Counted from the stretch's first letter, positions 9,481-18,324 are shown. The stretch: DNA of 64,000 bases from Paenibacillus sp. HWE-109 (GCF_022163125.1 NZ_CP091881.1:4774001-4838000), one strand, 5' to 3'. Notes: generated from the sequence alone by a model not told the origin. Translations and numbers: made by a program.

Positions 9481-11100
9481 ATGCCAACATCAGTCAAAAT
9501 CTTCGACACCACACTACGAGACGGAACGCAAGGAGAAGGCATTAGCCTATCTGTCGAGGACAAAATCAAAATCGCCCGCAAGCTCGACGAGCTTGGGGTT
9601 CATTATATTGAAGGCGGATGGCCGGGCAGCAACAGCAAAGATATCGAATTCTTTGAGCGAGCTCGAGACATGAAGTTTACGAATGCCAAAATTACAGCCT
9701 TTGGCAGCACGCGGCGCAAGGATTCCATAGCTGCTGATGACATCAATTTGAACAGACTTGTTGAATCCGGCGCACAAGTGGCGACAATCTTCGGTAAGTC
9801 CTGGGATTTCCATGTCACGACTGCGATCCAAACGACTCTCGAAGAGAATCTGGCTATGATCTTTGATTCCGTGCAGTATCTGAAAAGCAAGGGTCTTGAA
9901 GTCATCTATGATGCCGAGCATTTCTTCGACGGATACAAGAACAATGCCGATTACGCTCTGCAAACGATCAAAAAAGCCCAGGACGCCGGGGCGGATTGGA
10001 TTGTCCTATGTGATACTAATGGCGGTTCCTTGCCAGGGGAAGTCACAACCATTGTGACAACAGTGAAACAGCACATCTCCACACCTGTAGGCATACACGC
10101 CCATAACGATTGCGAATTGGGAGTTGCTAATAGTCTTGCCGCTGTGCAAGCCGGCGCAGGACAAGTTCAAGGTACGATTAATGGCTATGGCGAGCGCTGC
10201 GGCAACGCCAACCTTAGCTCCATCATCCCTAACCTTCAATTGAAACTTGGCTATCACGTCATCTCGGAAGATCAGTTGAAGTCGTTGACATCGGTATCCA
10301 GATATATCAGCGAAATCGCTAATATGCATATGCCAGTTAATCAACCCTATGTCGGCAATGCCGCATTTGCTCACAAAGGCGGTATCCATGTATCAGCGAT
10401 CCTGAAAGATGCCAGCACTTATGAGCACACCAAGCCTGAATTGGTCGGCAACAAACAGCGTGTATTGGTGTCGGAGCTTGCAGGTCAGAGCAATGTATTG
10501 GTCAAAGCGCAAGAACTCAATTTGGATTTCAACAAGGATCCACAGAAAACCAAAGATGTCATTGAGCGGATCAAAGACCTCGAACACCAGGGCTACCAAT
10601 TCGAAGGCGCAGATGCCACTTTAGAATTGCTGCTGCGTGAAGCGTTTGAAGGACTTGAAGAGATATTCACGCTTGAATCCTTCAAAATGCTCGTCGAAAA
10701 ATCTGCCCATCACTCGGTTGTTTCCGAAGCCATCGTGAAAGTGAAAGTGCATGGCGAGACCATCTATACGGCCGCCGAAGGCAATGGCCCGGTCAACGCG
10801 CTTGATAACGCTTTGCGCAAAGCGTTGATTCAGTACTATCCGGACATCAAAAATGTCCATCTGTCCGACTACAAAGTGCGCGTCCTCGACGAGAAAGACG
10901 CAACAGCCGGTAAAGTTCGCGTCTTGATGGAATCGACGGATTTCAAAACATCCTGGAACACACTAGGTGTGTCCAGCAATATTATTGAAGCCAGTTGGTA
11001 TGCACTGGTTGACAGCTTGCGCTATGCCTTGATCAGCAGACAGCGCATTGAGCCAACGATCAAAGAAAAAAATGAGCAACTCGGCTTAGTGAACCACTAA
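9481..11100 (+). CDS. cimA: Citramalate synthase (isoleucine biosynthesis)
   Basis: 539 aa from the ATG at 9481, which follows GAAGGAGGAACCC; the frame also opens at an upstream TTG that lies inside this RBS. Residues 5-275 form the HMGL-like TIM barrel with the family start TTLRDGTQGEGISLS, the metal-binding HAHNDCELGVAN, and the NGYGERCGNANL motif. Residues about 400-535 match the LeuA-type allosteric dimer domain. The enzyme condenses pyruvate with acetyl-CoA to citramalate, giving 2-oxobutyrate for isoleucine without threonine. Paralogues are isopropylmalate and homocitrate synthases, but the GWPGSN segment is typical of CimA. It stands alone with its own terminator. Confidence 0.92.
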   Translation: MPTSVKIFDTTLRDGTQGEGISLSVEDKIKIARKLDELGVHYIEGGWPGSNSKDIEFFERARDMKFTNAKITAFGSTRRKDSIAADDINLNRLVESGAQVATIFGKSWDFHVTTAIQTTLEENLAMIFDSVQYLKSKGLEVIYDAEHFFDGYKNNADYALQTIKKAQDAGADWIVLCDTNGGSLPGEVTTIVTTVKQHISTPVGIHAHNDCELGVANSLAAVQAGAGQVQGTINGYGERCGNANLSSIIPNLQLKLGYHVISEDQLKSLTSVSRYISEIANMHMPVNQPYVGNAAFAHKGGIHVSAILKDASTYEHTKPELVGNKQRVLVSELAGQSNVLVKAQELNLDFNKDPQKTKDVIERIKDLEHQGYQFEGADATLELLLREAFEGLEEIFTLESFKMLVEKSAHHSVVSEAIVKVKVHGETIYTAAEGNGPVNALDNALRKALIQYYPDIKNVHLSDYKVRVLDEKDATAGKVRVLMESTDFKTSWNTLGVSSNIIEASWYALVDSLRYALISRQRIEPTIKEKNEQLGLVNH

Positions 11101-11111
11101 GTTTGCCAACC

Positions 11112-11157
11112 AAAAAGCTGCAAGATCGAGCCACTAGGGCCGACTTGCAGCTTTTTT
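11112..11157. terminator. Bidirectional terminator between cimA and the ResA-like gene
   Basis: AAAAAGCTGCAAG pairs with CTTGCAGCTTTTTT, with T-runs on both strands. It serves the two convergent genes. Confidence 0.88.
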
Positions 11158-11158
11158 A

Positions 11159-11692
11159 TCATCCTTTGATCAGGCCGGCTATTTTCTTATCCAAATCCTT
11201 GGCGGATAGGACATGAATCACCTCGCGAACGACCCCGTTCTTATCAATCAGGAAGCTGGTTGGTATTGCTACAACACGGTAATTCTCAGCGTTGGTCCCT
11301 TTCTTATCCAATAAAACGGGAAACGGAAATTGATAAGTTTCAACGAATTTCTTGATATTCTCCATTTTATCCCCAGGCGTCACATTCACGGCGTAGAGAT
11401 CGAATTGCCCTTGATATTTGTTATATACATCCACCAAATCCGGTGCCTCTTCTTCACAAGGTCCACACCAAGAGGCCCAGAAATTGACCAATAACGGTTT
11501 CTCTCTTTCCCCGCCAATTGTGTACTCCTTGCCGTCGAGTCCCTGCAAAGTAAACGAAGGCGCCAGGAAATTCACCTGCGGCGCTTGTTCAGTCGGCATC
11601 AGTGTTTGTTTATTTTCACGCTGCACATTTTGATAAATCGCAATGCCTGCCAATAGAAGAACCAGCGCAATAACGATACCATTTTTTTTCAA
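11159..11692 (-). CDS. ResA/TlpA-like membrane-anchored thiol-disulfide oxidoreductase
   Basis: 177 aa from the TTG at 11692, which lies behind GGAGGTGAGC; an earlier in-frame GTG at 11710 overlaps that RBS and is less likely. A basic start and one membrane anchor (about 5-20) are followed by an AhpC/TSA-thioredoxin fold with the active site WCGPC (C76, C79) and the cis-Pro region AIPTSFLID. The family works outside the membrane in reduction of cytochrome c apoproteins or other extracytoplasmic thiols. No cytochrome biogenesis genes are adjacent, so the target is open. Confidence 0.88.
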   Translation of the reverse strand: MKKNGIVIALVLLLAGIAIYQNVQRENKQTLMPTEQAPQVNFLAPSFTLQGLDGKEYTIGGEREKPLLVNFWASWCGPCEEEAPDLVDVYNKYQGQFDLYAVNVTPGDKMENIKKFVETYQFPFPVLLDKKGTNAENYRVVAIPTSFLIDKNGVVREVIHVLSAKDLDKKIAGLIKG

Positions 11693-11825
11693 AAGCTTGC
11701 TCACCTCCACGATATCTATATTATCCCCAATTCCACAGAAATTCCAACATCGAGCTTGTGAACAAAGTATGCTTTCTCCAAAACTGGGAAAAGTAAACCT
11801 ACCTCAAGCACGGAAAGGATACCTC

Positions 11826-13049
11826 ATGGATAAGAATAAAGAAGCAATCAAGGGTTCAATCTGGGCCTACATCGCGATCGCCACGATTCCACTCGTCCTT
11901 GTCTTAGGCAATTCCATGCTCGTCCCTATCTTACCTGACATGCAGGAGAAGATGGGGATCACACGCTTCCAGAGTTCACTCGTCATCACCTTATTTTCCA
12001 TTGCTGCCGGACTTATTATCCCCGTCTCAGGGTATTTATCCGACCGCTTCACACGCAAAGCCGTCATCATCCCTTCGCTCATTGTTTATGGCGCCGCAGG
12101 CGTTCTAGCAGGGTTTGCTGCGGTTTGGAATTCGTACCCTATCCTTATTACTGCCAGAGCGATCCAAGGCTTAGGAGCGGCTGGTACAGCCCCTATCGCA
12201 ATGGCTTTAGTTGGCGACCTATATAAGGGAGGACAAGCCAGCAAAGCATTGGGGCTTATCGAAGCATCCAACGGAACAGGCAAAGTCGTAAGCCCCATTA
12301 TCGGCTCCTTGCTCGCCTTGATCACTTGGTATGCACCTTTTTTCGCATTCCCAATATTTTGCGTGCTGGCCTTGCTCGCTGTCATCTTCCTAATTAAAGA
12401 ACCCCCAAGAGAGCAGAAAGCCGATCCGCTTCGTGTTTATTTAGGGCAGATCCGGGATATCCTGCAGCAAAAAGGGCGTTGGCTCATCCCTGCGTTTTTC
12501 GCGGGTTCCATCACCCTTTTTATTCTGTTTGGTGTGCTCTTTTATCTCTCGCAAATCTTAGAGGAAGCACCTTACCATATTGAAGGCGTTCGCAAAGGAC
12601 TTATTCTCGCAATCCCGCTTCTCGGCATGGTCATTACCTCTTATACCACCGGGGCCAAAATCAAACAAAACGGAACACTCATGCGTTGGTTGATGAATAT
12701 CGGACTCATCCTCATGACCGCGGCGTTAGCTTTAGCCATTTTCTTAAACTCAAATCTCTATGTCTTCATTGGATTGCTAACACTCAGCGGCATTGGTACA
12801 GGCCTTCTGCTGCCGTGTTTGAATACACTCATTACCGGCTCCGTGGAACGCAATCAACGCGGGATGATCACTTCCTTATACAATAGCCTCCGTTTCATTG
12901 GCGTTGCTTTCGGCCCGCCTTTGTTCGGATGGCTGATGTCCATCTCCCACAAAACAATTTTTACCACCGTCTCCTGCATGGCCCTCTTGATGCTTATACT
13001 CGTCTTTTTTTGCATTAAGCCAAGTGGGGATATGCCTGAGAAATCGTGA
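11826..13049 (+). CDS. MFS transporter (DHA1-type drug:H+ antiporter family)
   Basis: 407 aa from the ATG at 11826 (GGAAAGGATACCTC upstream); the frame is open far upstream but that part reads as antisense of the ResA-like gene. Twelve hydrophobic segments are seen. The loop 2-3 motif YLSDRFTRKAV is the MFS motif A, and ARAIQGLGAAGTAPIAMAL is typical of DHA1 exporters. The substrate cannot be told. It is transcribed divergently from the ResA-like gene and is followed by the JAMM gene on the same strand. Confidence 0.85.
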   Translation: MDKNKEAIKGSIWAYIAIATIPLVLVLGNSMLVPILPDMQEKMGITRFQSSLVITLFSIAAGLIIPVSGYLSDRFTRKAVIIPSLIVYGAAGVLAGFAAVWNSYPILITARAIQGLGAAGTAPIAMALVGDLYKGGQASKALGLIEASNGTGKVVSPIIGSLLALITWYAPFFAFPIFCVLALLAVIFLIKEPPREQKADPLRVYLGQIRDILQQKGRWLIPAFFAGSITLFILFGVLFYLSQILEEAPYHIEGVRKGLILAIPLLGMVITSYTTGAKIKQNGTLMRWLMNIGLILMTAALALAIFLNSNLYVFIGLLTLSGIGTGLLLPCLNTLITGSVERNQRGMITSLYNSLRFIGVAFGPPLFGWLMSISHKTIFTTVSCMALLMLILVFFCIKPSGDMPEKS

Positions 13050-13101
13050 TATACTTACTTTCATCCGATCACGATTCAAGATGGCGAGGTGCAGTTAGAA
13101 C

Positions 13102-13527
13102 ATGATTGTTCACATCCCTGACAAACTCTATCATGGTATCATTAAGCACTCCCTTAGGCAGCAGCCCGAAGAAGCATGCGGCTTCATTCTTGGCTCTCCA
13201 ATGCCTTCCAGAGGGGCGAACATTCACGCCATCTCATTCGTTCCAATGCGAAATATCTCTTCGCACCCTCTAACTCATTTTGAGATGCATCCTGCTGAAA
13301 TGATTCCTTATCTAACCGATAAACAGCAGCCAATTGTCGGTATCTTCCATTCCCACCCAACCGCTCCGCCCCTTCCTTCTCAAAGGGATCTTCAAACCCT
13401 CTGGCACGACATCCCAACCCATTGGATCCTGTCGCTGCAAAAGCCTCATTTTCCGGAATTGCAAATTTACGAAACAAAAAAAGCCACTCCTTCTACCTAT
13501 CACAAACTTTCGTTTGTCATTGGTTAG
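13102..13527 (+). CDS. M67 family (JAMM/MPN+) metallopeptidase
   Basis: 141 aa. It has the full JAMM zinc site: E24 (EEACGFILG), H83 and H85 in FHSHPTAPPLPSQRD, and D96. Stand-alone bacterial JAMM proteins remove or process C-terminal tails of ubiquitin-like sulfur carriers or other substrates. No sulfur-carrier or ThiF/MoeB gene lies next to it here. The RBS is weak. The last four bases overlap the 3' end of the convergent exonuclease gene. Confidence 0.85.
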   Translation: MIVHIPDKLYHGIIKHSLRQQPEEACGFILGSPMPSRGANIHAISFVPMRNISSHPLTHFEMHPAEMIPYLTDKQQPIVGIFHSHPTAPPLPSQRDLQTLWHDIPTHWILSLQKPHFPELQIYETKKATPSTYHKLSFVIG

Positions 13528-14258
13528 TGATGGCTTAACAACGCATATAAATCACCCAATGTATCTACATTTCTCGATTTGATTTCCTCCATGAACCTGG
13601 ACCACAACTCAGCTGTCATCAAAGAATCCTCAAGTGCATGGTGACGCGTAGTCACTGGGATTTCATAGGCATGAAGCAGAGAATCCAAACTCAAGTTCTT
13701 TCTTTTTGGCATGAGCCATTTGGCGATCATCATCGTATCAAGAACTCGGTGCGATAAACTCACTTTGGAAGTTCGCCAGAGCGCGGAATTCAAGAAATTT
13801 TTATCGTGGCCAGTTGCATGAGCAACCAATATTCTTTGTTGGACAAACTCCAAGAAGTCGCTCAAAACGACGATTAAGTCGGGAGCTTCAGCCGCCATTT
13901 CATTCGTAATCCCAGTTAACTTGACGATCTCTTCGGGTATCTTGCGCTTAGGATTCACCATACTGTAGAACGCGCTGTCTCGCTGCACTTCGCCGCCAAT
14001 GACTGACACGCCACCGAATGAAATAATCTCATCACCGTTGTAAGGCGAAAATCCTGTCGTTTCCAAATCAAAAACGACGATTTCCATTGAATGCAGCGGT
14101 ATCTCGAATAAGGAATCCTTCCGCTGCTCCTTCAGCATCGAACGTATAAAAGCCATCTGCTGCGCACTTTGCACATCAAACATCGACGTAAGGGCCGGTG
14201 TAAGCCCACCCATTTTATACAAATGCCACATTCGGCCAGCTGGACGCATATCTTTCAT
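13524..14258 (-). CDS. DnaQ-like 3'-5' exonuclease
   Basis: 244 aa from the ATG at 14258, chosen for GGGAGGGAG upstream; the open frame starts further up inside the DUF294 gene. An N-terminal helical part of about 58 residues precedes a DEDDh exonuclease domain: ExoI FDLETTG (D64, E66), ExoII HATGHDKNFLN and ExoIII HHALEDSLMTAELW. The fold is that of the PolC/epsilon proofreading nucleases, but this is a free-standing protein. It is the third gene of the amtB-DUF294-exonuclease operon, 46 bp after DUF294. Its substrate could be nucleic acid or small nucleotides; context suggests a link to the nucleotidyltransferase. Confidence 0.88.
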   Translation of the reverse strand: MKDMRPAGRMWHLYKMGGLTPALTSMFDVQSAQQMAFIRSMLKEQRKDSLFEIPLHSMEIVVFDLETTGFSPYNGDEIISFGGVSVIGGEVQRDSAFYSMVNPKRKIPEEIVKLTGITNEMAAEAPDLIVVLSDFLEFVQQRILVAHATGHDKNFLNSALWRTSKVSLSHRVLDTMMIAKWLMPKRKNLSLDSLLHAYEIPVTTRHHALEDSLMTAELWSRFMEEIKSRNVDTLGDLYALLSHH

Positions 14259-14304
14259 ACCGAACTCTCCCTCCCAACACATTGAACCCCAAAACCCGAT
14301 AGAT

Positions 14305-15387
14305 CTAACCTTTTTCTCTGTCTTTGTGTGAAACGATCGACTTTTTGACATACTTTTGCAATTCAATACCTGTACGCAAACAATCTTTCAACTGCTGCTT
14401 AATTTCTTTGGTTAGTTGTTCGGCCCCCAACTTGCCGCGGGTCGTATACATCTCATTTTCAACTTGATAGCGCGTCAAATCTCTCAATTTAAGCGCGATA
14501 GCGAACGCTTCCTGCCATTCATCAGCCAATGTCTCAGGAATATGCCCCTGCTCCTTCAGTTCCCTAATCCGGTCCACCGTTGATGAACTTTGGATCCCAG
14601 CCTGAATAGCCAACAAGCGAACCCCATTCACAATGGGGATATAAGCGCCATACTTGATATCGAAACCGCCTGCATCTTCGCCATAACGTTCTGTGATGAG
14701 ATGTCCGAACAAACCTAGCGAGATTTTGTGATGAAGCGTATTGGATAAGAGGTCATTTAATATCGCAGGGTGCTCTTCCACATACGCAAGAAAACCATTC
14801 TTGAGTTTATCAACCAAATCTTGTGATCCATAAATGCAGCGCATATCCGCCAAAATAAGCAAATAGCGAACATTTTCCCATTCAGGTTCCTTAAACCAGT
14901 CCAGCAGCATCTCCATATAGGCGCTATAAGGCTTTCGCCACTGTTTATTACTCGAGATGACATTCCCCTCACAAGGCGGATAACCTAGCATATCCAGACC
15001 ACGAAGAATACAATCCACAAGCTTGCTAAAATAGGCATCCAATTCTTCTTCCGTTTGATGTTCGCTCGCTTCATAAATGAGCCCATTGTCTTGGTCGCTC
15101 CAAAGCGTTTGTTCCCTTCTGCCCCCGCTGCCAAATAAGATAAACGCATAAGGAACAGGAGGTTTCCCAAAACCTTCATCCTCCAATATGTGTTCCGCAA
15201 GTTCGATCGTTCTTTGAATTAAGCAGTCATGGATCTTATTGATTTGGCGTCCTAGTTCGGGAGAATAAGAGAAAAGGAGATGCTCCCGAAACATCTCATG
15301 CACCTGATCTCTGGTTATTCGCATCTCATCAAATTGTTCAGATTGATAGATACGTTCCAGGATCTGTTCCATTGAGAGATGATTCAT
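14305..15387 (-). CDS. DUF294 GlnD-like nucleotidyltransferase
   Basis: 360 aa. The N-terminal 75 residues are helical. The nucleotidyltransferase motif spans residues 86-102 (GSGGRREQTLWSDQDNG), with the two catalytic Asp at 98 and 100, and the remaining part matches DUF294_C. Unlike most relatives it has no CBS or cNMP-binding domain. This superfamily branch is closest to the uridylyltransferase domain of GlnD. It starts 42 bp after amtB (AAAGGGGATGCAAC RBS) and so takes the place that a PII gene (glnK) usually has. I infer a role in nitrogen signalling by nucleotidylation; this is unproven for the family. Confidence 0.87.
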   Translation of the reverse strand: MNHLSMEQILERIYQSEQFDEMRITRDQVHEMFREHLLFSYSPELGRQINKIHDCLIQRTIELAEHILEDEGFGKPPVPYAFILFGSGGRREQTLWSDQDNGLIYEASEHQTEEELDAYFSKLVDCILRGLDMLGYPPCEGNVISSNKQWRKPYSAYMEMLLDWFKEPEWENVRYLLILADMRCIYGSQDLVDKLKNGFLAYVEEHPAILNDLLSNTLHHKISLGLFGHLITERYGEDAGGFDIKYGAYIPIVNGVRLLAIQAGIQSSSTVDRIRELKEQGHIPETLADEWQEAFAIALKLRDLTRYQVENEMYTTRGKLGAEQLTKEIKQQLKDCLRTGIELQKYVKKSIVSHKDREKG

Positions 15388-15429
15388 GTTGCATCCCCTT
15401 TGCTCTAGTAGAAAGTTATGTGGTCGTTA

Positions 15430-16815
15430 TTAAACGGACACGCCGTTTTGAGCTGCTTTTTTCATTTGTTCTGGGTAACCATATGAACCATGTTCAGACA
15501 GATCCAGACCGATAATTTCTTCTTCTTCTGTAACACGAAGGCCAACAGTTGCTTTAAGAATACCTAAGATAATGAAGGAAAGAACAAGAACGAAAGCCAG
15601 CGCACCGAATACGCCTAACGCTTGAATGCCCAATTGGTGTACGCCACCGCCATAGAACAAGCCTGCACCGCCGACGCCAACTTTGGCAGAAAGTTCAGGT
15701 GTAGCGAACAAACCAGTGGAAAGGGTACCCCAGATACCAGCAATCCCATGCACAGAGAACGCGTAGATCGGATCGTCGATTCCAGCTCTTTCGAACCATT
15801 GTGCTGTGAAGAAAGTAACAATACCTGCAACTGCACCAATAACGATAGCGGCCCATGTATCTACGAACGCACAAGCTGCTGTAATCGCAACGAGTGCTGC
15901 AAGAACACCGTTCAACATGCTAGGAATATCCGCTTTACCAAAGTACATCCAGGAAATAACCAGGGCCGCAACACCGCCTGCCGCAGCAGCCATGTTCGTT
16001 GTCAGAGCGATATAACCGAAGAATCCGTCGCCCATAGCACTGAGTGTGCTGCCTGGGTTGAAACCGAACCAACCGATCCAAAGAATGATAACACCTAGAA
16101 CAGACAATACTTGGTTGTGACCGGGAATCAAGTTTGGCGTTTTATCTTTATTATATTTGCCAATACGTGGTTTTAACAAGATTGTTGCTACTAACGCTGC
16201 GGTCGCACCTTGTAAGTGAACAACCGTGGAACCTGCGAAATCTTGCATACCCAATTTGCTCAACCAGCCGCCGCCCCATACCCAGTGAGCTACGATCGGA
16301 TAAATCACGACTGTGAATAGAATACCGAAGATGAAGTAAACCGGAAGCTTCGCTCTTTCAGCAAATCCACCCCACGCAATCGCCAGGGAGACACCTGCGA
16401 AAGCTAATTGGAACAAGAATTTGATGCCGATTGGCACATCAGAGGCAGACAAGGAACCGAATGCCGCGCTAGCTTGATCTTCAAGCCCTGTTACGAAGAA
16501 GCCTGTTGTTCCGAAGAAAGCATTGCCGTCACCGAAGGCGAAACCGAAGCCGACAGCCCAGAAGGCAATGGCGCATAATCCAAAAGTTAAAATTGTTTTA
16601 CCGGCTACGTGACCGGCATTTTTCATTCTAGTTGACCCCGCTTCTAATAAAGCAAATCCAGCTTGCATAAAGATAACCAAAATTGCAGCTAACATGACCC
16701 AAACAGCATCGATTGCACTTTGAAGTTGGGGTATTGTCGCTTCTTCTGCAGCAAACGCGAGAGTAGGGAACAATAATGCCATAACGCCGAAAGCTAACAA
16801 CAACTTCTTAACCAT
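15430..16815 (-). CDS. amtB: Ammonium transporter AmtB
   Basis: 461 aa. A signal peptide (MVKKLLLAFGVMALLFPTLAFA) is followed by eleven membrane segments of the Amt/Rh fold. The conserved pore histidines lie in STVVHLQGA and FSVHGIAGIWGT, and the MLAAILVIFMQAGFALLEAG segment is characteristic. It forms a trimeric ammonium channel in the membrane. The C-terminal cytoplasmic tail, the usual PII contact site, is present and ends in charged residues. No glnK follows; a DUF294 protein does. A perfect TnrA/GlnR-type palindrome and a strong promoter lie upstream. Confidence 0.95.
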   Translation of the reverse strand: MVKKLLLAFGVMALLFPTLAFAAEEATIPQLQSAIDAVWVMLAAILVIFMQAGFALLEAGSTRMKNAGHVAGKTILTFGLCAIAFWAVGFGFAFGDGNAFFGTTGFFVTGLEDQASAAFGSLSASDVPIGIKFLFQLAFAGVSLAIAWGGFAERAKLPVYFIFGILFTVVIYPIVAHWVWGGGWLSKLGMQDFAGSTVVHLQGATAALVATILLKPRIGKYNKDKTPNLIPGHNQVLSVLGVIILWIGWFGFNPGSTLSAMGDGFFGYIALTTNMAAAAGGVAALVISWMYFGKADIPSMLNGVLAALVAITAACAFVDTWAAIVIGAVAGIVTFFTAQWFERAGIDDPIYAFSVHGIAGIWGTLSTGLFATPELSAKVGVGGAGLFYGGGVHQLGIQALGVFGALAFVLVLSFIILGILKATVGLRVTEEEEIIGLDLSEHGSYGYPEQMKKAAQNGVSV

Positions 16816-16832
16816 ACGACCACTTCCTTTAA

Positions 16833-16849
16833 TGTTAGATTAAGTAACA
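16833..16849. promoter_or_regulatory. TnrA/GlnR-type operator of amtB
   Basis: TGTTAGATTAAGTAACA fits the consensus TGTNA-N7-TNACA without mismatch. It lies 18-34 bp before the amtB start codon and downstream of the inferred transcription start, a repressor-like position. The consensus is known from Bacillus and Paenibacillus nitrogen genes. Confidence 0.72.
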
Positions 16850-16870
16850 TATAATGAAACTCTTAATGTC

Positions 16871-16899
16871 ATTATATACAGGTTATTTGGGTTTGACAA
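16871..16899 (-). promoter_or_regulatory. Promoter of the amtB operon
   Basis: TTGTCA (16894-16899) and TATAAT (16871-16876) on the minus strand with a 17-bp spacer. The start would be near 16864. The rest of the 303-bp amtB-MerR gap holds A-rich sequence and the divergent MerR promoter; I see no second TnrA/GlnR site upstream of the -35. Confidence 0.72.
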
Positions 16900-17038
16900 T
16901 AGGATTTTCGCTAAAAAAATGAAAAAAGCGAAAAATAACCTGACATGGAACAGGCATAATTCGTGTTTTCGCTCATAGCAAGCCTATTATGTTAGGAAAT
17001 CACTTAAATGTTCATGTCAGCTTTCACAAGTATGACGT

Positions 17039-17068
17039 TTGACTGTACGGTTTGTAATCAGGTATCAT
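17039..17068 (+). promoter_or_regulatory. Candidate promoter of the MerR-yugP pair
   Basis: TTGACT (17039-17044) and TATCAT (17063-17068) with an 18-bp spacer, about 50 bp before the MerR start. Confidence 0.5.
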
Positions 17069-17118
17069 TACTATAAGAAGGAAGTCGTACATATCATTGG
17101 AGTAGAGGTGAACTTAGT

Positions 17119-17559
17119 ATGGGGAATGAGAAACTTTATAAAATCGGAGAACTCGCCAAACTTGCCGATGTCAGTTCTCGAACCATTGATTACTACACCA
17201 AGTTGAAATTAATTGAGCCCGAGAAAAGATCAGATACCAACTACCGTCTTTATAGTGATGAAACTTTGAATCGACTCAAACGTATTGAAACCATGAAGAA
17301 CGAGAAATATACCTTAGAGGAAATCAGAACGAATCTTCAACAGTGGAGTAAGGTCTCTCCCGATGATACCGTGAGAGATAAACTGACATCCATTCAACTT
17401 CATCTTGAACAGTTAATGAAGGAAGCCAAAGAACTCGGGCCTATTATCAATCAATTGAAGCCCAATCAAATGAAAAAGCTCTACCGTATCCTTACACAAC
17501 CCACTGCTGCTTGTATTGAAGCATTAATTGTTCTTCTAGGTAAAAATCCGTTCTCATAA
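17119..17559 (+). CDS. MerR family transcriptional regulator
   Basis: 146 aa. The N-terminal winged helix-turn-helix reads LYKIGELAKLADVSSRTIDYY with the NYRLYSDETL wing. A dimer helix follows at about 75-120, and a C-terminal hydrophobic segment ends the protein. There are no Cys residues of the metal-binding MerR type; the single Cys is near residue 131. The helix-turn-helix is like that of GlnR/TnrA, but the C-terminus does not have their signature. It starts behind AGAGGTGAACTTAGT and is 21 bp upstream of yugP, which it probably co-expresses with. Confidence 0.85.
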   Translation: MGNEKLYKIGELAKLADVSSRTIDYYTKLKLIEPEKRSDTNYRLYSDETLNRLKRIETMKNEKYTLEEIRTNLQQWSKVSPDDTVRDKLTSIQLHLEQLMKEAKELGPIINQLKPNQMKKLYRILTQPTAACIEALIVLLGKNPFS

Positions 17560-17580
17560 CGAATTACGGAGGCGTATATT

Positions 17581-18270
17581 ATGTTCTTTCATCCCATGGA
17601 TTTTCTCATTATTATTGCATTCGTGCTTTCGATGTGGGCTTCTTTCCGGGTCAGAGGCACATTCAACAAATGGTCTAGCGTTCCTGTCTACTCAGGCATG
17701 ACAGGCGCCCAAGCTGCCAGACGCATGCTAGATGCCAATGGATTGTATGATGTACCCGTTGAAGCGGTGCGAGGGACGCTCACCGACCATTACGACCCTT
17801 TATCCCGTGTTGTCCGGTTATCTGAACCTGTTTATTACGAAAGCTCCATATCGGCCGTCTCTGTTGCCTGTCATGAAGTCGGGCACGCGATCCAGCACAA
17901 AGTCCATTACCCTATGCTCGTCGCTAGACATTATATGTTCCCGGTCGTCAATTTCGCATCGGGAGTAGCCCCTATACTGATCATAGCGGGTTTTATCTTC
18001 CAACAGATCCCTTGGCTGCTTGGCGTGGGCATCCTTTTCTTCGCAGCTGCCGTGGCATTCCAATTGGTTACCTTGCCCGTAGAATTCAACGCCAGCTCCA
18101 GAGCCCGTGATTTAATGGTTGCCGAAGGGTTCATCTCTAATGAAGAAGAACGTGGCGTAGCCAAGGTGTTGAACGCAGCCGCGCTTACGTATGTTGCTGC
18201 AGCTCTGATCTCCGTCCTTGAGCTCCTGAAGTATATAATGATATTTAGCGGTCGCAACAATAATGATTAA
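17581..18270 (+). CDS. yugP: YugP-like neutral zinc metallopeptidase
   Basis: 229 aa. The zinc motif CHEVGHAIQH puts H98, E99 and H102 at the active site. Membrane segments lie at the N-terminus (about 5-22), at about 120-165 and at the C-terminus. The family (Zn_peptidase_2) is membrane-embedded with unknown substrates. GGAGGCGTATATT precedes the ATG. It follows the MerR gene directly and ends at a strong terminator. Confidence 0.88.
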   Translation: MFFHPMDFLIIIAFVLSMWASFRVRGTFNKWSSVPVYSGMTGAQAARRMLDANGLYDVPVEAVRGTLTDHYDPLSRVVRLSEPVYYESSISAVSVACHEVGHAIQHKVHYPMLVARHYMFPVVNFASGVAPILIIAGFIFQQIPWLLGVGILFFAAAVAFQLVTLPVEFNASSRARDLMVAEGFISNEEERGVAKVLNAAALTYVAAALISVLELLKYIMIFSGRNNND

Positions 18271-18274
18271 CACA

Positions 18275-18324
18275 AAAAAAGCTCTCCTCGTGTCGTGCCC
18301 ATGCACACACCAAGAGAGCTTTTC
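18275..18324. terminator. Bidirectional terminator between yugP and the LysR gene
   Basis: AAAAAGCTCTC pairs with GAGAGCTTTT over a 26-nt loop, with A/T runs on both sides. Confidence 0.75.

Noticed and set aside
16900..17038. A second TnrA/GlnR site upstream of the amtB promoter
   Set aside because: Near matches such as TGTTAGGAAATCACT and TGTCAGCTTTCACA break the TGTNA-N7-TNACA spacing.
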